This document shows positions 10,200 to 22,266 of a stretch of 64,000 bases of DNA, piece by piece. The stretch's first letter is position 1. Every line of letters starts with the position of its first letter. The notes beneath the pieces were generated by a model. That model was given only the letters and a program-made list of their open reading frames with translations. It was not told the DNA's origin and ran no database searches. The DNA lies in assembly GCF_032854445.1 (NCBI RefSeq), contig NC_088305.1, positions 2,483,001 to 2,547,000 of the forward strand, given 5' to 3'. Position numbers and translations under genes: made by a program. This DNA is from Liolophura sinensis. Taxonomy: Eukaryota > Mollusca > Polyplacophora > Chitonida > Chitonidae.

Positions 10200-12152
10200 T
10201 TACCAGCCGTATACGATACAACAACTATTTGTCACCACACGTATAACGGTATGATGCCAAACACATAGAACTATGTGGTACCACATGATACCACATGTAT
10301 ATCTGTACGGTACCAAGTGTAACCTCGTAAGGCACCGCACATGTAGATGCCACATATAATTATATGGCACCACGTGTAAAATTGTAGGTATCACACGTGT
10401 AACTATATGATACTCCATATAACTAGATGGAACCCTGGGCAAAATTGTAGGTACCACACGTGTAACTGTATGATACCACACGTATAAGTGCATGGTGCCA
10501 CGTGTAAAATTGTAAGGTACCACACGTGTAACTATATGATACCACATATAACTATGTGGAACCACGTGCAAAATTGTCAGGCACCACACGTGTAAATGTA
10601 TGATACCACACATAACATATGGTACCACGTGTATTTATTTATTTGTTTATTTATTTGATTGGTGTTTTAGGCCGTACCCAAGAATATTTCACTTATAAGA
10701 CGGCGGCCAGCAATATGGTGGGAGGAAACCGGGCACAGCTCGGAGGAAACCCACGACGATCCGCAGGCTGCTATCAGACCTTCCCACGTACGGTATAACT
10801 GTATTGCACCACACGTATAATTGTATTACACCACACGTACAACTGTATTACACCACACATATAACTGTATTAAACCACACGTATAACTGTATGGCACCAC
10901 ACGTGTAATTGTATTACAGCACACGTATAACTGGATGGCACCACACGTATAACTGTATGGCACCAAACGTGTAATTGTATTACAGCACACGTATAACTGT
11001 ATCACACCACACGTATAACTATATGGCACCACACGTACAACTGTATGGCACCACACGTACAACTGTATTACACTACGGGTATAACTGTATGGCACCACAG
11101 GTATAGCGGTATTACACCACACTTATAACTGTATGGCACTACACGTATAACTGTATTACACCACACGTATATCTGAATTACACTACACGTATAACTGGAT
11201 GGCACCACACGTATAACTATATGGCACCACACGTGTAATTGTATTACACCACATATACAACTGTATTACACCACATGTAAAACTGTATTACACCACACGT
11301 ATAACTGTATTACACCACACGTATAACTGTACTACACCACACGTACATCTGCACTACGCAACACATATAACTTTATTACACCACACGTATAACTGGATGG
11401 CACCACACGTATAACTGTATTACACCACACGTACATCTGTACTACGCCACACATATAACTGTATTACACCACACGTATAACTGGATGGCACCACAGGTAT
11501 AACGGAATTACACCACACTTATAACTGTATTACACCACACGTATAGCTGTATTACACCACACGTATAGCTGTATTACACCACACGTATAGCTGTATTACA
11601 CCACACGTATAGCTGTATTACACCACACGTATAACTGCATTACACCATACATATAACTGCATTACACCACACGTATAACTGTATGGCACCACACGTATGA
11701 CTGTATGGCACCACACGTGTAATTGTATTACACCACACATGTAACTGTATTACACCACACATATAACTGTATTACACCACACATATAACTGTATTAAGCC
11801 ACACGTACAACTGTATGGCACCACACGTACAACTGTGTTACACTACAGGTATAACTGTATGGAACCACAGGTATGACTGTATTACACCACACGTATAACT
11901 GTATTACACAAACACGTACAATTGTATGTCACCACACGTACAACTGTACTACGCCACATGTATAACTGGATGGCACCACACGTATAACTGTATGATACCA
12001 CACGTACAACTGTATTACATCTTACATAAACTGTATTACACCACACGTATAGCTGTATTACACCACACACGTATAACTGTATTACACCACACGTATAATT
12101 TTATTACACCACACGTAAAACTGTATCACAGCACACGTATAACTGTATTACA
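10200..12152. repeat. ~20-21-bp minisatellite, about 90 units, with a SINE inside
   Basis: The unit is caccacacgtataactgtat with a ta insertion, very variable (ggcaccac, gtgtaattg, cgtacaact). 10200-10630 has a longer, related 28-60-bp form (taccacacgtgtaactatat, aaattgtaggtacc). A SINE-A at 10631-10796 interrupts it. It is one of the largest arrays in the window. Confidence 0.9.
10631..10796 (-). mobile_element. SINE-A inserted in the 20-bp array, minus strand
   Basis: tatttatttgattggtgttt, then ggccgtacccaagaatattt, ggtgggaggaaaccgggcac and gaccttcccacgtacgg. The array continues right after it (tataactgtattgcaccac), so the SINE arrived after the array existed. The tRNA head is missing. Confidence 0.85.
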
Positions 12153-14097
12153 CCACAAAAGGTCAAGTTCTGTGACGTTGCAACTGGGATAGGGTAATAC
12201 AATGTTAAGTCATAACTTAACACATGTGTTATCTTTATGTATCCCTGGACTTATGCATGGGCACAGCTTTTAAAACAGACCACAGTTTTGTTTGTTACTT
12301 TCCCTGGTCTTGTCGTTTTTAATGTTCTTTCTGTCATTTTATGACCAATAGAAAGCCTATACGAATATTGAAGCATTCACTGTTCTGCGTTCAAAGCCGT
12401 CTGTGCTCCTTGCGTTTCCTTGGTCTGAGATGGAATAAGCGACCACTCGTTGCACAAAAATGTTGATGGAGCTGATGAAAGTGACAGTATTTTAGTATTA
12501 ATGAAGCGTACCTAACTTGTAGCTCGTTGCAACTGTTCTCACATACGTACATTGACACTTTAAGGTTTGTTTGAAAATGCAGACCAGACAAGGTTTAGTT
12601 AAGTAGCAAGTCAGTTGAAATCGCCCTATACTTAACACCTTTACCCCAGGCTTACATTATACCACTAGCCTTCACAGAACAATCCTTTGGCGCTGATGTC
12701 CGCTGACCTGTCCTTATGCCCGTAACGTTAAACAACCTTTCCACCGCCATTCCACATGCGCGCCACGGGCACGCCAATAACAGGTATGTGGCGCGCTACT
12801 GCGTGGGAAACCCGCTAAGAACTTTTAACACGCCTCGTTTTGTAATACTGACAACTGAGATTTTCTTTTCATAAAATTCCGCCTATTATGGAGCAAGGAA
12901 TGCTTTACAGGGGAGAAAGATATTTCCCTTTGCAAAATCGATTCCCTTTCTGAAATGGGGTAACCTGCCTGCATTTGTTTCACAGTAATCACGGATTATC
13001 TCCCCGTGGTTGACCTATAAATTGCTGAAGACAGAACACCACCACATGTTCCCGAGACGAAGGGGCCTGTCACTAACTACGTCAGGCTTCCTGATCGATT
13101 TTAACTGTCACGGGCTGGATGTGGTACCGAATGAAGATCAATAAGTCGCCTGTAGATTCTTGACTGGATCCAACAGCCAATTCTGCGGAGTCGTGTTGAA
13201 GCGAAGAAAATGTCGCACCAGTTCTTGTTCAGGAATGCCAATATCGAAGCCACTCTCAGCTAGTCAGGTGATAAGCACGCTAATGGTCCATAAGTGTCCA
13301 AGGACGATATTGAGCTGAAAACTCATTTTGACGCCGTCAACAAAGCATTGAAGGATCCCTGAAATAATTTTGATGTCTTAATATGCATTTTTTGGTATGT
13401 ACAAGAAATTCTTTTAAATACATTTAAGCTGCAGCTTTCCTAAAGCTAAAAAACAAGTAGAGCTCTCAAAACAACTCAGTTTACAGAATAGTCCAATTGG
13501 GAGCGCTAACATGGTCCCAGTATGCCCACATTACAGCTCAGTTTTCACGTCATTTACAAAAATTGCCGACCATTGACGGAAAATCTGCATAAAATTCGGG
13601 AGTAATTTTGAGACATAAAATATGCCGCAAAAATGAAAATTGATATTTTTATTTATCTAATTTTTCTGGTTTGATTTTTTAAATTTCCCCACATAACCAT
13701 ATTATTCGCTTGAGAGCTATTTTTCATAAATGCTTAAAGACGACGATGCTTTTCTAAAGCGCGTATTGTCATTGCAGTAAAAGTAGTTAACTACAGTTAA
13801 ACAAACCATTACTTAGAGACAATAGTCAAAGAAAATAAGCTAAATACACCACATCATCCAGAAATGTGTGCAATTTAGGACAAAATAATTGTAAATAGTT
13901 CGTTAGTCAATATATTGACTTTGTCAGCAGATATGTACATGCGTAAAATTTTCCCTGTCGATATATTTCCCGTCGATCTGATCATTAAAGCCTCATATCA
14001 CCCCCTCCCCCACCCCCAATCCATAACAGATTCACAAACAACGTACCTTCAGGATTGAATGAACGATTACGAATAAACGCCACCTGTATTTCGCAAT
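12153..14097. other. Unique intergenic DNA
   Basis: No array, SINE or supportable coding region. There are scattered short open frames only, including one at 13210 that stops after 17 codons. Confidence 0.5.
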
Positions 14098-14160
14098 ATG
14101 TCAGCTCGTTTTTTTTTTGTTTTTTTTTGGGGTTTTTTTTTCTTTCTTTTTTTTTGCTTT
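14098..14160. repeat. Poly-T tract
   Basis: T-rich run broken by G and C (ttttttttttg, ttttttttgggg, ttttttttt). The hydrophobic peptide it can encode (FFFVFFWGFFFFLFF) is an artefact of base composition. Confidence 0.9.
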
Positions 14161-15379
14161 ATTTCATTGCTGTATTTTACGCAATTTTCGGGAATATTGG
14201 ACTTGCATGATATAACTGTCGGATTTATCAATAAGTCGAGTTATAAAGAGAAACAGAAAACCAGATTATTCCGCCTGCCGGTGGCATGTAACATCAATCA
14301 TTTAGTCGTGCAATCCTACGAAACGCATCACACGTAGCACGATCATATATAGGCCTGTACACGGGCCGCTCGTCTTTTGTCCAAATGGACCAATGAAATC
14401 CTGGATGGTGGAATTTGAATTTGAATTCGCATGTAAACACTCTCTTTACATGCTTGAAGAGGAGTAAACAAGATAACCAATTAAAGTATTAAGGTCACCT
14501 TTAAATGTGAAGGCCGTGGGGTCAATCCAAGCTGTGCTCTCGAAGCATCAAGAAAGGACACAAAATAGCACTGGAAGTGCACGCTCAATATAACCGCGGG
14601 TTGTTAATGGATAAAAAGGCCTAGAGCCTTATTTCTACTGTGATATGCGAGCTGTATGCGGTAGTGCGCATGCGGAACGGATTCCTAGCTCTCTAATTTA
14701 CACAGTATTTTCCATACAGGAGTTCTCACCCGTACGTATTGATCGATCAGAGCGACCAACGGGAAAACGGGACAACCTCACGTGGGCGTGAAACCACGTG
14801 ACAGTTAAAACAAAAGTAACGTCATCAGAATGAGAAAATAACTCATAATATGACTGCCCAGTTTTTGGACTTTATTGAGAGCTGGCCAGGGTTATGTGTA
14901 AAAACACTAACGTGCAGCAATCCATCATTCTTGCGGAAAGTAGTAGGCGGGGGTTGTGGGGGGGGGGGGGGGGGGCACTCGTGAAGGTCATCTTAGAACT
15001 AAAGTCAGGGTTTTGCTACTGTGGAAATCCAGTGGCGTTAGCACGGTTGGGTCAAAATGCCCTCTATTAAAACGCTAAATCCTGACCATTGAAGTCGTTA
15101 GGAAAAAAGGAAATAATCTCTTGTTAGATGGCGTCAAATTGTCCTAACATGAATACTTGAAATTGAAGCCGTTTCCAAAAGTGTTGATTGTGGCGAATAC
15201 ATTTATGAGCAGGCTCACATAGTTGAAGCGACCTAAATAGCAGCGATTATGGCTATAGTTTGTGAACCATGTTTGAGCTGCCGGTATTTGTAAAGCATTT
15301 TCCTAGGCACGTGTTGATGGTCGTTGATTGGCGTTGTGGATTTGAGTATTGCGTTTAGCAACAATCAAAATAAGTATTT
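14161..15379. other. Unique intergenic DNA with an 18-G run
   Basis: Nothing coding is supportable. Around 14958-14975 there is an uninterrupted run of 18 G, a likely length-variable or G-quadruplex-prone tract and a weak spot in sequencing. Confidence 0.55.
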
Positions 15380-15570
15380 AGCTTTATAGACCGGTCCAGT
15401 GCTCTGGATTGTATCGTATCCCAATATTTCCATGTAGAAATGAGCCCTTGTCCACTGAGGACGCGAGTTCAAATCCAGCTTTGGGCTATGAAGAATTTTC
15501 TTAGGTACGTGGGGACAGTCTGTGTTTACTAAGGGCACTCCATCGATACATCTTTACAAACAGCGTTGAA
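15380..15570 (+). mobile_element. Possible decayed tRNA-derived SINE
   Basis: A good B-box-like stretch, gcgagttcaaatccagc, is at about 15463-15479, preceded by tgagcccttgtccactgagg and followed by ttcttaggtacgtggg. It does not belong clearly to SINE-A or SINE-B. Confidence 0.35.
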
Positions 15571-15667
15571 CATCACTCAGTCAGTCAGATGTTCATCAGG
15601 ATTTTGAACTTTATTTCTAGAATAATTAGATACATCAATATGTTCTGAAAACTATTTTTTTGTATAG

Positions 15668-15706
15668 AGGAAGTCAGCATGAGCTGGACTTGAACTCACA
15701 AAGATC
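15668..15706 (-). mobile_element. SINE-A head fragment, minus strand
   Basis: gaagtcagcatgagctggac then ttgaactcacaaagatcgca, matching the head/body junction of SINE-A, isolated from the rest of the element. Confidence 0.65.
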
Positions 15707-16577
15707 GCACGTTGGCATTTTCTATAATGCTTTAGTTCGTTCTGTTGTTAAAACCCATCTGGAACTAAATTTCCGGAGTAACTGAGTAGGAAGTTTGTCC
15801 ATCAATGCCGTACATTACTCTGAACACAGGAACTGATTTTAATGGAATCCCTATGTGACTTTAATAATTATGTGTGTCTGTGGTTCACGTGGGAGTCCAA
15901 GTGCACATGCACCCTTTTGCGTTAATTTCTTTTAATATCTAATGCAGATATCAGATTTGTGCCAAAACAAACTTATCTCACAAGTTTTGGCTGTAATCGA
16001 TTATACGTCTGTGTTATGGTAATACAAAAATGTTAGTTGATACTAAGTGTTAAATATAGATCGAGCACGACCAGAATTGAAGTGCAGTGCAAGTGTTATG
16101 GCTTGTATCTCATAATGCATAGATATACATATACATTTAGCTGTTAAGTAAAGCTTGGTAGATTTGAAATGTATGTAAAACAGATTTTTTATGTGGTGCA
16201 CTTTAACCGCCATCTCTGAAAGGAAACGGTAATATTGCATGTGTTACCAGGATGCGCTTAGGTTGCCTAACAGGTACTCACAATGTCCGTGAGGCCTTGA
16301 CATAGAACGCTTGGCGACGTTTGCTGAAGGTCATTTGTGCTCCATCAACAAAGTGTGTACACATGTACGTCTGACGTGGGAAAGTTTGTCAGTGACTTGT
16401 CAAAGGCACTCCGATTTTCACAACCATGCATAAAACTGACCGCCATAGTATAAGTGCGGACACTTTCTTCAGTATGGTATGGAGCAGCAATTAAATAAAT
16501 AAATGATAATTAATGTCGTTGTTGAAGTTGTTCCGTGAAGCCACTTGTCTTCCACCAATATGGCTTTCAAGTCTGCA
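15707..16577. other. Unique intergenic DNA
   Basis: No supportable gene or array. Confidence 0.45.
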
Positions 16578-16686
16578 CTCCGGGGCTTTGCCCGGTTTCC
16601 TCCCGCTATAGTGCTGACTCGTCGTATAGGTGAAATATTCTGGAGTAAGGCGTAAAATACCAATCAAATAAATACATAAATAAATT
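16578..16686 (+). mobile_element. SINE-A, 3' half
   Basis: ctccggggctttgcccggtt, then cctcccgctatagtgctgac, gtcgtataggtgaaatattc, ggagtaaggcgtaaaatacc and an aaataaatacataaataaa tail. Confidence 0.85.
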
Positions 16687-17409
16687 CAAATCTGCATACC
16701 ACACACGCCGGAGATTTAAGTAACGTTTCAAACCTCCTTGGTTTTGTCCGGACAGTCAGGTTTTATCCAGCTATTAAACTGACCGGTATTCTGTGTGTGA
16801 AAAATGATTTGGTATAACGTTCAACAAGGGTAAAATAAATAATTATCACGTTGGCGTACAAAAAAAAACCAAAGAAAAAAAAACCCATAAAAGACCTCAG
16901 TGGATTAATACGATAAACATATATTGAGTATAAACCAAATGAAAAGTGCCTTAAGCAACTTGAATAATGGGTTGTGTATTTGTGTTTTATTTAGGCATAC
17001 ATGTTCACTAAGGTAATAAAATCATCTCGACGTGACATGGACACGCATGCGTGCTTCGTATAATTACATCACTGAACAAAGCGCTGTGCAAATATTGTCT
17101 TCTTTCATCGTAAATTTTATGACGTAGACTATTTTTTCTTATTTTCTTGTGCGCTTTCTTAGTCGGTGTGATAGCAACCACTAAATCTGATTTGTTGAGA
17201 TTGAGGATTAGGCCGACTTCTGACGGTTAAAAATCACTACTTCCATATTTTGTCTGGATTTAGTTCATCAAGAGAGGAGAGTAGTCAATGGTTAAAAGAT
17301 AGGATGTCCAAAATACAATAAATACAAGCATTTATGTAGCAAGGCTGATGAATTTATTGCTAAAACGGAGTAATTTAATGTTGGCAATGTATACGGTGAA
17401 CGTTATACA
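16687..17409. other. Unique AT-rich DNA
   Basis: No supportable feature apart from A-rich runs at 16860-16890. Confidence 0.45.
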
Positions 17410-17507
17410 GCGGGGCTTCCTCTCACCATAATGCTGGCCGCCATCGTGTAAGTGAAATATTCTTGAATACGGCGTAAAATACCAATGAAATAAATAAATA
17501 AATCATA
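17410..17507 (+). mobile_element. SINE-A, 3' end
   Basis: ggggcttcctctcaccataa, then gctggccgccatcgtgtaag, gaatacggcgtaaaatacca and an (AAAT)n tail. Confidence 0.85.
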
Positions 17508-18255
17508 AAGCGTCTTATTTCCAGTTGTTCGATAAACATGTTTAAGTATGTTACAATTAAACATTAAACACGTTTATTATCTGCCCAAAGATGTCTGTTT
17601 TATCATTGCAGTTATCTTTTATCGAAAAATTTCTTTATTTTTTAAATTATGTCTCAGTTTTTGGTTCATTTATATCTCAGTAATATTTAGACGTTTCAGG
17701 GAGGGTTGTTTTATTTCCCGGTTATTATCCATCTTTTGTGTAGCCAGTATAATGCTGAATTACATTATTTCTTGGATGAGGTTTAATGCCGCATTTCTTT
17801 ATATCTCGAACATGTTTTAATGACTTATTACCGCATGCATGGGACGAAAGAAAACAGGCTGCAGATATGAACTGCTGGAAGAGACGCGAACTATAGCATA
17901 TTACCTGCAGGGATGAAGGATGTCTCGTTCTTGTGCACTTAAGCTTGTTACATTCAGCGAGGTGATTTTCCCATGTACATGTGTTAAACGAGATTGTAGG
18001 GAGTCATATCTTACTGTGCACAATGTCTCCTGTAAACATACGTAGATGTTAACAGCGGGTGAGTTTGTTTTGACGTCCAAAAACGCTGCCTTGTTGTTCA
18101 AACTGAGCTAATACTAATCTGGTTGTTGGCTCTGGATTGGGGTGGTTCTCTCTCTCTGCCGTCAGATGGCGCTAATCTCTTCAGTCACATTCAAGATATA
18201 CTGCATAGGTCAGGGATCATGACTGGCTGTGAGTGAGTTCTTGGACGATATGGAA
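17508..18255. other. Unique intergenic DNA
   Basis: A 90-codon open frame at 17548 encodes a hydrophobic peptide without recognisable motifs in AT-rich sequence; I do not support it as a gene. Confidence 0.4.
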
Positions 18256-18482
18256 TTTCTGGCTTGCTGTTCATATTGAACACTTAACAATCTGTTGTTG
18301 ACGGCAAAGGAAGTTCTTAGACATTACCGAATTTCCGGCTTGCTGTTCATATTGAACACTTAACAATCTGTTGTTGACGGCAAGTGAGTTCTTCGACGAT
18401 ATGGAATCTCCTGCTTGCTGTTCATATTGAACACTTAACAATCTGTTGTTGACGGCAAGTGAGTTCTTGGACGTTACCATAT
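18256..18482. repeat. 75-76-bp tandem repeat, 3 units
   Basis: gcttgctgttcatattgaac then acttaacaatctgttgttga and cggcaagtgagttcttggac. The word cttgctg starts at 18263, 18339 and 18414. A weaker fourth half-copy follows to about 18600 (tgtgacgttgactgcgggtg). Confidence 0.9.
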
Positions 18483-18621
18483 TGAACTCCTGTCAGTGTG
18501 ACGTTGACTGCGGGTGAGTTTTTGTATGGTATACTGAAAACCACCTTTTAGTTCCCATTGAAACCATAACAGCCTGTTGTTGCCTGCATGCAATGAACTC
18601 TTTGACGTCACTTAAAAATGG

Positions 18622-18773
18622 AATTTTATTTAATTATTTAATTGGTGTTATACGCCGTACTTATGAATCTTTTACTTATAGTACGACGGCCCGCATTGGG
18701 AGGGAACCGGGCAGAGTAAGGGAGAACTTAACCCCATCCACAGGCTACTGGCAGACCTTCCCACTTCCTTCTT
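18622..18773 (-). mobile_element. SINE-A, minus strand, head missing
   Basis: tttaattggtgttatacgcc, gtacttatgaatcttttact, gggagggaaccgggcagagt and gcagaccttcccac are all present with several mutations. Confidence 0.8.
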
Positions 18774-19190
18774 CATTGTTGCTTTCATTTTTAGGTTGGA
18801 TTTTGTTTTACTGGAATTTAAAAATATGCCAATCAGAACAGCAAGAAAAGGAAATTAACTGCCTTTTGGCACTGTACTAAATACAACGCCAGTGAAAGTA
18901 TAATAATAACGAATATAAAATGTTTCTCTAAATTATCGATATTATGGTATATGCTCAATTTATACGCATATTCATTCGCTCATTCATTCATACGTGGGTT
19001 ATTTTCATCATGCTCGTTTAATCAGTGGCCACATCTGCAGGTCATATACATTACGCTCGCTTTATCCGTGGTTAGGTTGCAAGTCAAATTCATTACTCTA
19101 ACTTAATTAGCCGATACCTCTGCCAGTCACAAGATGCGAGGAGCTGATCAACTGTTGAGCGTTTTTATGGTCCTACATGTATATCGCTCA
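18774..19190. other. Unique AT-rich DNA
   Basis: Nothing supportable seen. Confidence 0.4.
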
Positions 19191-19290
19191 TCTTTATCAT
19201 TGGCTTAGGCGTTTCCCATGGACTTTCACTATTGAGATCCTGTGTTCGAATCCATCTTAGGCTGGCACGGCTGCAGATTTACCTGCTGAT
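19191..19290 (+). mobile_element. Possible tRNA-like SINE head
   Basis: A near-perfect B box (tgtgttcgaatccatc) at about 19240-19255 follows tcattggcttaggcgtttcc. There is no clean cloverleaf, so this is more likely a SINE head than a tRNA gene. Confidence 0.35.
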
Positions 19291-19496
19291 AACTATTCTA
19301 TTATGTTTCAATTTTTTTGTTTACGCTTTATTTTAATGAGTCACCAAGTGGGGAGAGATATCTATAATACATGCAACAAGTGCGATAATTAGAGTAGTTG
19401 CGAAATCCTTTAATAGTGCTAGTGACCTTATACGTCAACAACGTTGTATTAGTTTCTACTGTAACGGCGTTTTGTTTTGAATGTGATGTCGGGGTG

Positions 19497-19762
19497 AAGG
19501 GGGGCAGTTGGTTAGCGCGCTAGCGGAGCGTAATGACTCTGGAGCCTCTCACCAATGCGGTCGCAGTGAGTTCAAGTCAAGCTCATGCTGGCTTCCTCTC
19601 CGGCCGTACGTGGGAAGGTCTGCCAGCAGCGGATGGTCTTGGGTTTCCACCGGGCTCTGCCCGGTTTCCTGCCACCATAATGCTGGTCGCTGTTGTATAA
19701 GTGAAATACTCTTGAGTACGGCGTAAAACACGAATCAAATAAATAAATTAATTAATTAATGT
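19497..19762 (+). mobile_element. SINE-A, near full length
   Basis: Head with A box (agttggttagcgcgctagcg) and B box (gtgagttcaagtcaagc), body gtacgtgggaaggtctgcca, gggctctgcccggtttcctg, end gagtacggcgtaaaacacga and tail (aaataaattaattaatt). One of the best copies for defining the family in this window. Confidence 0.92.
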
Positions 19763-20147
19763 GATGTCAAAATGATGAGCTGGAAAGGAAGGTTTGACGT
19801 CCATTAAATGGCGCCAAGACCTTAATGGAGAACGGTTCGCCATTGGGTACAGTATAGGTCACGTTTAGCTTTGTTATGTATAAATGGCTCACAACAAACT
19901 TCGAAGTCCACTCGACTTGCGTCTTTTGCAGCTTGGTTTCAGATGGCTTGAAAGATCTTCTAGAAATGGTAAAGCCTCATTTAGTGGGCAGAAATTTACG
20001 AAAGGAAGCTTTAACATTTAACAACATATCACAATATATTGTTTTAGGCCAACTATATTTTAACAGAATTTCAAAATGAGTGATCATTTCGTATCATCGT
20101 TACATTTTTATATGCGTGCGTTTTTAAATGCTTGTTTATTCATTTTA

Positions 20148-20280
20148 CGGCGGCGGACCTGCAAATGGTCGTGGGTTTCCCCATGGGGTCTGACCGGTTT
20201 CCTCCTACCATAATATTGGGCGGGTCGTATAAGTGAAATATTCTTGAGTACGGTGTAATAAATCAAATCAAATACATTTA
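20148..20280 (+). mobile_element. SINE-A, 3' half, degenerate
   Basis: cggacctgcaaatggtcgtg, ggtctgaccggtttcctcct, tattcttgagtacggtgtaa and a short aaatcaaatcaaata tail. Confidence 0.8.
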
Positions 20281-21498
20281 CGACGGTGATCAGGTTTATG
20301 AAGGGAGGTACACCCCAAAAACACTTGTGTTGTTTGATTCAGTACATAAATGTGTTACCCCAACATAAACATGCGTTAAATAAATGTGACGTGCACATGT
20401 TTGTGTTAAAGAAAAGATAAATAAAGCACAAACAAGACACTTGTGTTAATTAAACACAAGATAAGAGTTATTCAAATATGACACAAGACTTTTGTTGGAA
20501 AGAACAGAAGTTTGTGTGTTTTTTGTGTGTAACAGTTGGGGGAAATCCACTGATAAATAAAGAACCACATGTACCGTATTTGATTAACATCATATAATCA
20601 TGTGAACAAATCTTCCGGGGTTAATGGCCTTAATTAAATAATTATTTATTTAGAGTAATTTAGAGTTAAGATTTTCACTTGTACAATGCTGGTCAGGCTT
20701 ATGCGTGTAGGAAGTAAACTACCACCCTCGGCAAGGTTCCTGACGGAAACGTCTGTTTGGGGTAAAATCGGGCAACTTGGGACGTTCGGGTGTTTAAGGA
20801 CAGATCACAAAGCAGCTCATCGGGATAATTTTAAGTAAAGTCGAAGTTCCATATAAAGTTCTAAACAAGAAGAGGCTTCATTTGTTGATGAGAACTGAAA
20901 GGCGAATCCGGCAAATATTATCCAGTTCTGGACTTGGATTTTTTTATAATTGTTAAAAAACAAAAGACCAGTCTAATATAACTATTTACATAAAGTCAAT
21001 TATTTTAAAAAAGTGTTCGAATGTACCTGACGTATATATGTCTGAAATTCGCCGAATATGATAACCTTGATAGTTCTCAGTCAATAAATGAAGTTTACGG
21101 AAAAGCTGTTTATAGCATGTGCTTGAAAATATGCTCAAATTCTCTGCTATTCCGTAGATTTCATATAAGAGCTATATACGGACAGAATATTTAGTATTTT
21201 GGCCCAGAGTGTTCAAAGTTCATCGACTCTAGCGACAGCTGAATTCGAGCCTGCGAATAAATAGTCCTCTTAACAACACAGTACGCCTGGCGAAACAGGT
21301 ATACATGTACCAAATTCCTGGTGTTCAAGAATCCGCTTAACCTTTTTCGTTAAAAACAAAGAAAACATTAAATGAAGAGCATACCAAGTGAAAGGCCATT
21401 AAACACTGTTCATGAGAATATCCTGATTTAGAATTCATCCAGCCGAGTAAAATGGTTCTAAAACATCAGAATCTATAGTCTGTAGTGACCCAGAGGGT
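20281..21498. other. Unique DNA with a cacttgtgtt-rich stretch
   Basis: 20300-20545 repeats the words acacttgtgtt and aacacaag on both strands (for example cacttgtgttaattaaacac), suggesting a palindromic non-autonomous element with unclear ends. The rest is AT-rich without a supportable gene. Confidence 0.4.
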
Positions 21499-21654
21499 AT
21501 CAGTGACGTCACATTCATATTTTCCCCTGAAACAGTGCGTTTCAAGGTCCATTCAGCGAGTGCATTCACAGATCTACATGTGCATGGGTTTATAACGATG
21601 GCATCAAGCTGTGTGTGTTTATTCAGTGGCAAAAACCGGATGTGACGTCACTGG
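21499..21654. mobile_element. Second MITE-like element with TGACGTCA ends
   Basis: Left end atcagtgacgtcacattcat (continuing attttcccctg) and right end agtggcaaaaaccggatgtg (continuing acgtcactgg) are inverted copies of each other and of the ends of the element at 2141-2282. Both ends carry a perfect TGACGTCA octamer. It has no coding capacity. Confidence 0.7.
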
Positions 21655-22002
21655 TCCGAAGTTGGTCAGATAGGACTATTTTGGTCGACAGTTTTGATGG
21701 GCTTTCATCTGCCACATATTTCATGTTAATGTTTTCTTTGCCTTCAAGGTCCAGTTGTACTCAGATCTATTTGCTCAGTCATTGTCAGGCTTTGTGTTTA
21801 CAGTGCAAAATATCAAATGAGGAGAAGTATGTAAATTCAGCCGATATGACGCGTTTAGTCAACACCTAGACGTTAATCAAAAGGATAACCAAAAGGATAG
21901 CCGTATTTATGGACACCGGGAAGATGCTATACATTCGAAAACCTTTTTCAATAATCGACTTTTGCACGTAATTATACTTTAGAATAATCTCTACATTATA
22001 AA

Positions 22003-22266
22003 TTTTATTTATTTATTTATTTATTTCATTGGTGTTTTGCGCCGTACTCAAGAATATTTCACTAATACGACGGCGGCCAGCATTATGGTGCGTGGAAGCC
22101 GGGCAGAGCCGGGGGAAACCCACGACCATCCGCAGGAGACCTTCCCACTTACGGCCGGAGAGGAAGCCAGCATGAGCTGGACTTGAACTCACAGCGACCG
22201 CATTGATGATAGACTCCTGGATCATTACGGTGCGCTAGCGCGCTAACCAACTGAGCCACGGAGGCC
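22003..22266 (-). mobile_element. SINE-A, full length, minus strand
   Basis: Complete from the (TTTA)n tail complement through tcattggtgttttgcgccgt, agccgggcagagccggggga and cttacggccggagaggaagc to the head, with gcgctagcgcgctaaccaac and tgagccacggaggcccc. Confidence 0.93.

Noticed and set aside
19191-19290. tRNA gene suggested by a near-perfect B box
   Set aside because: No matching acceptor stem or complete cloverleaf; SINE heads in this genome carry such boxes. The same reasoning applies at 15463, 37597 and 51388.
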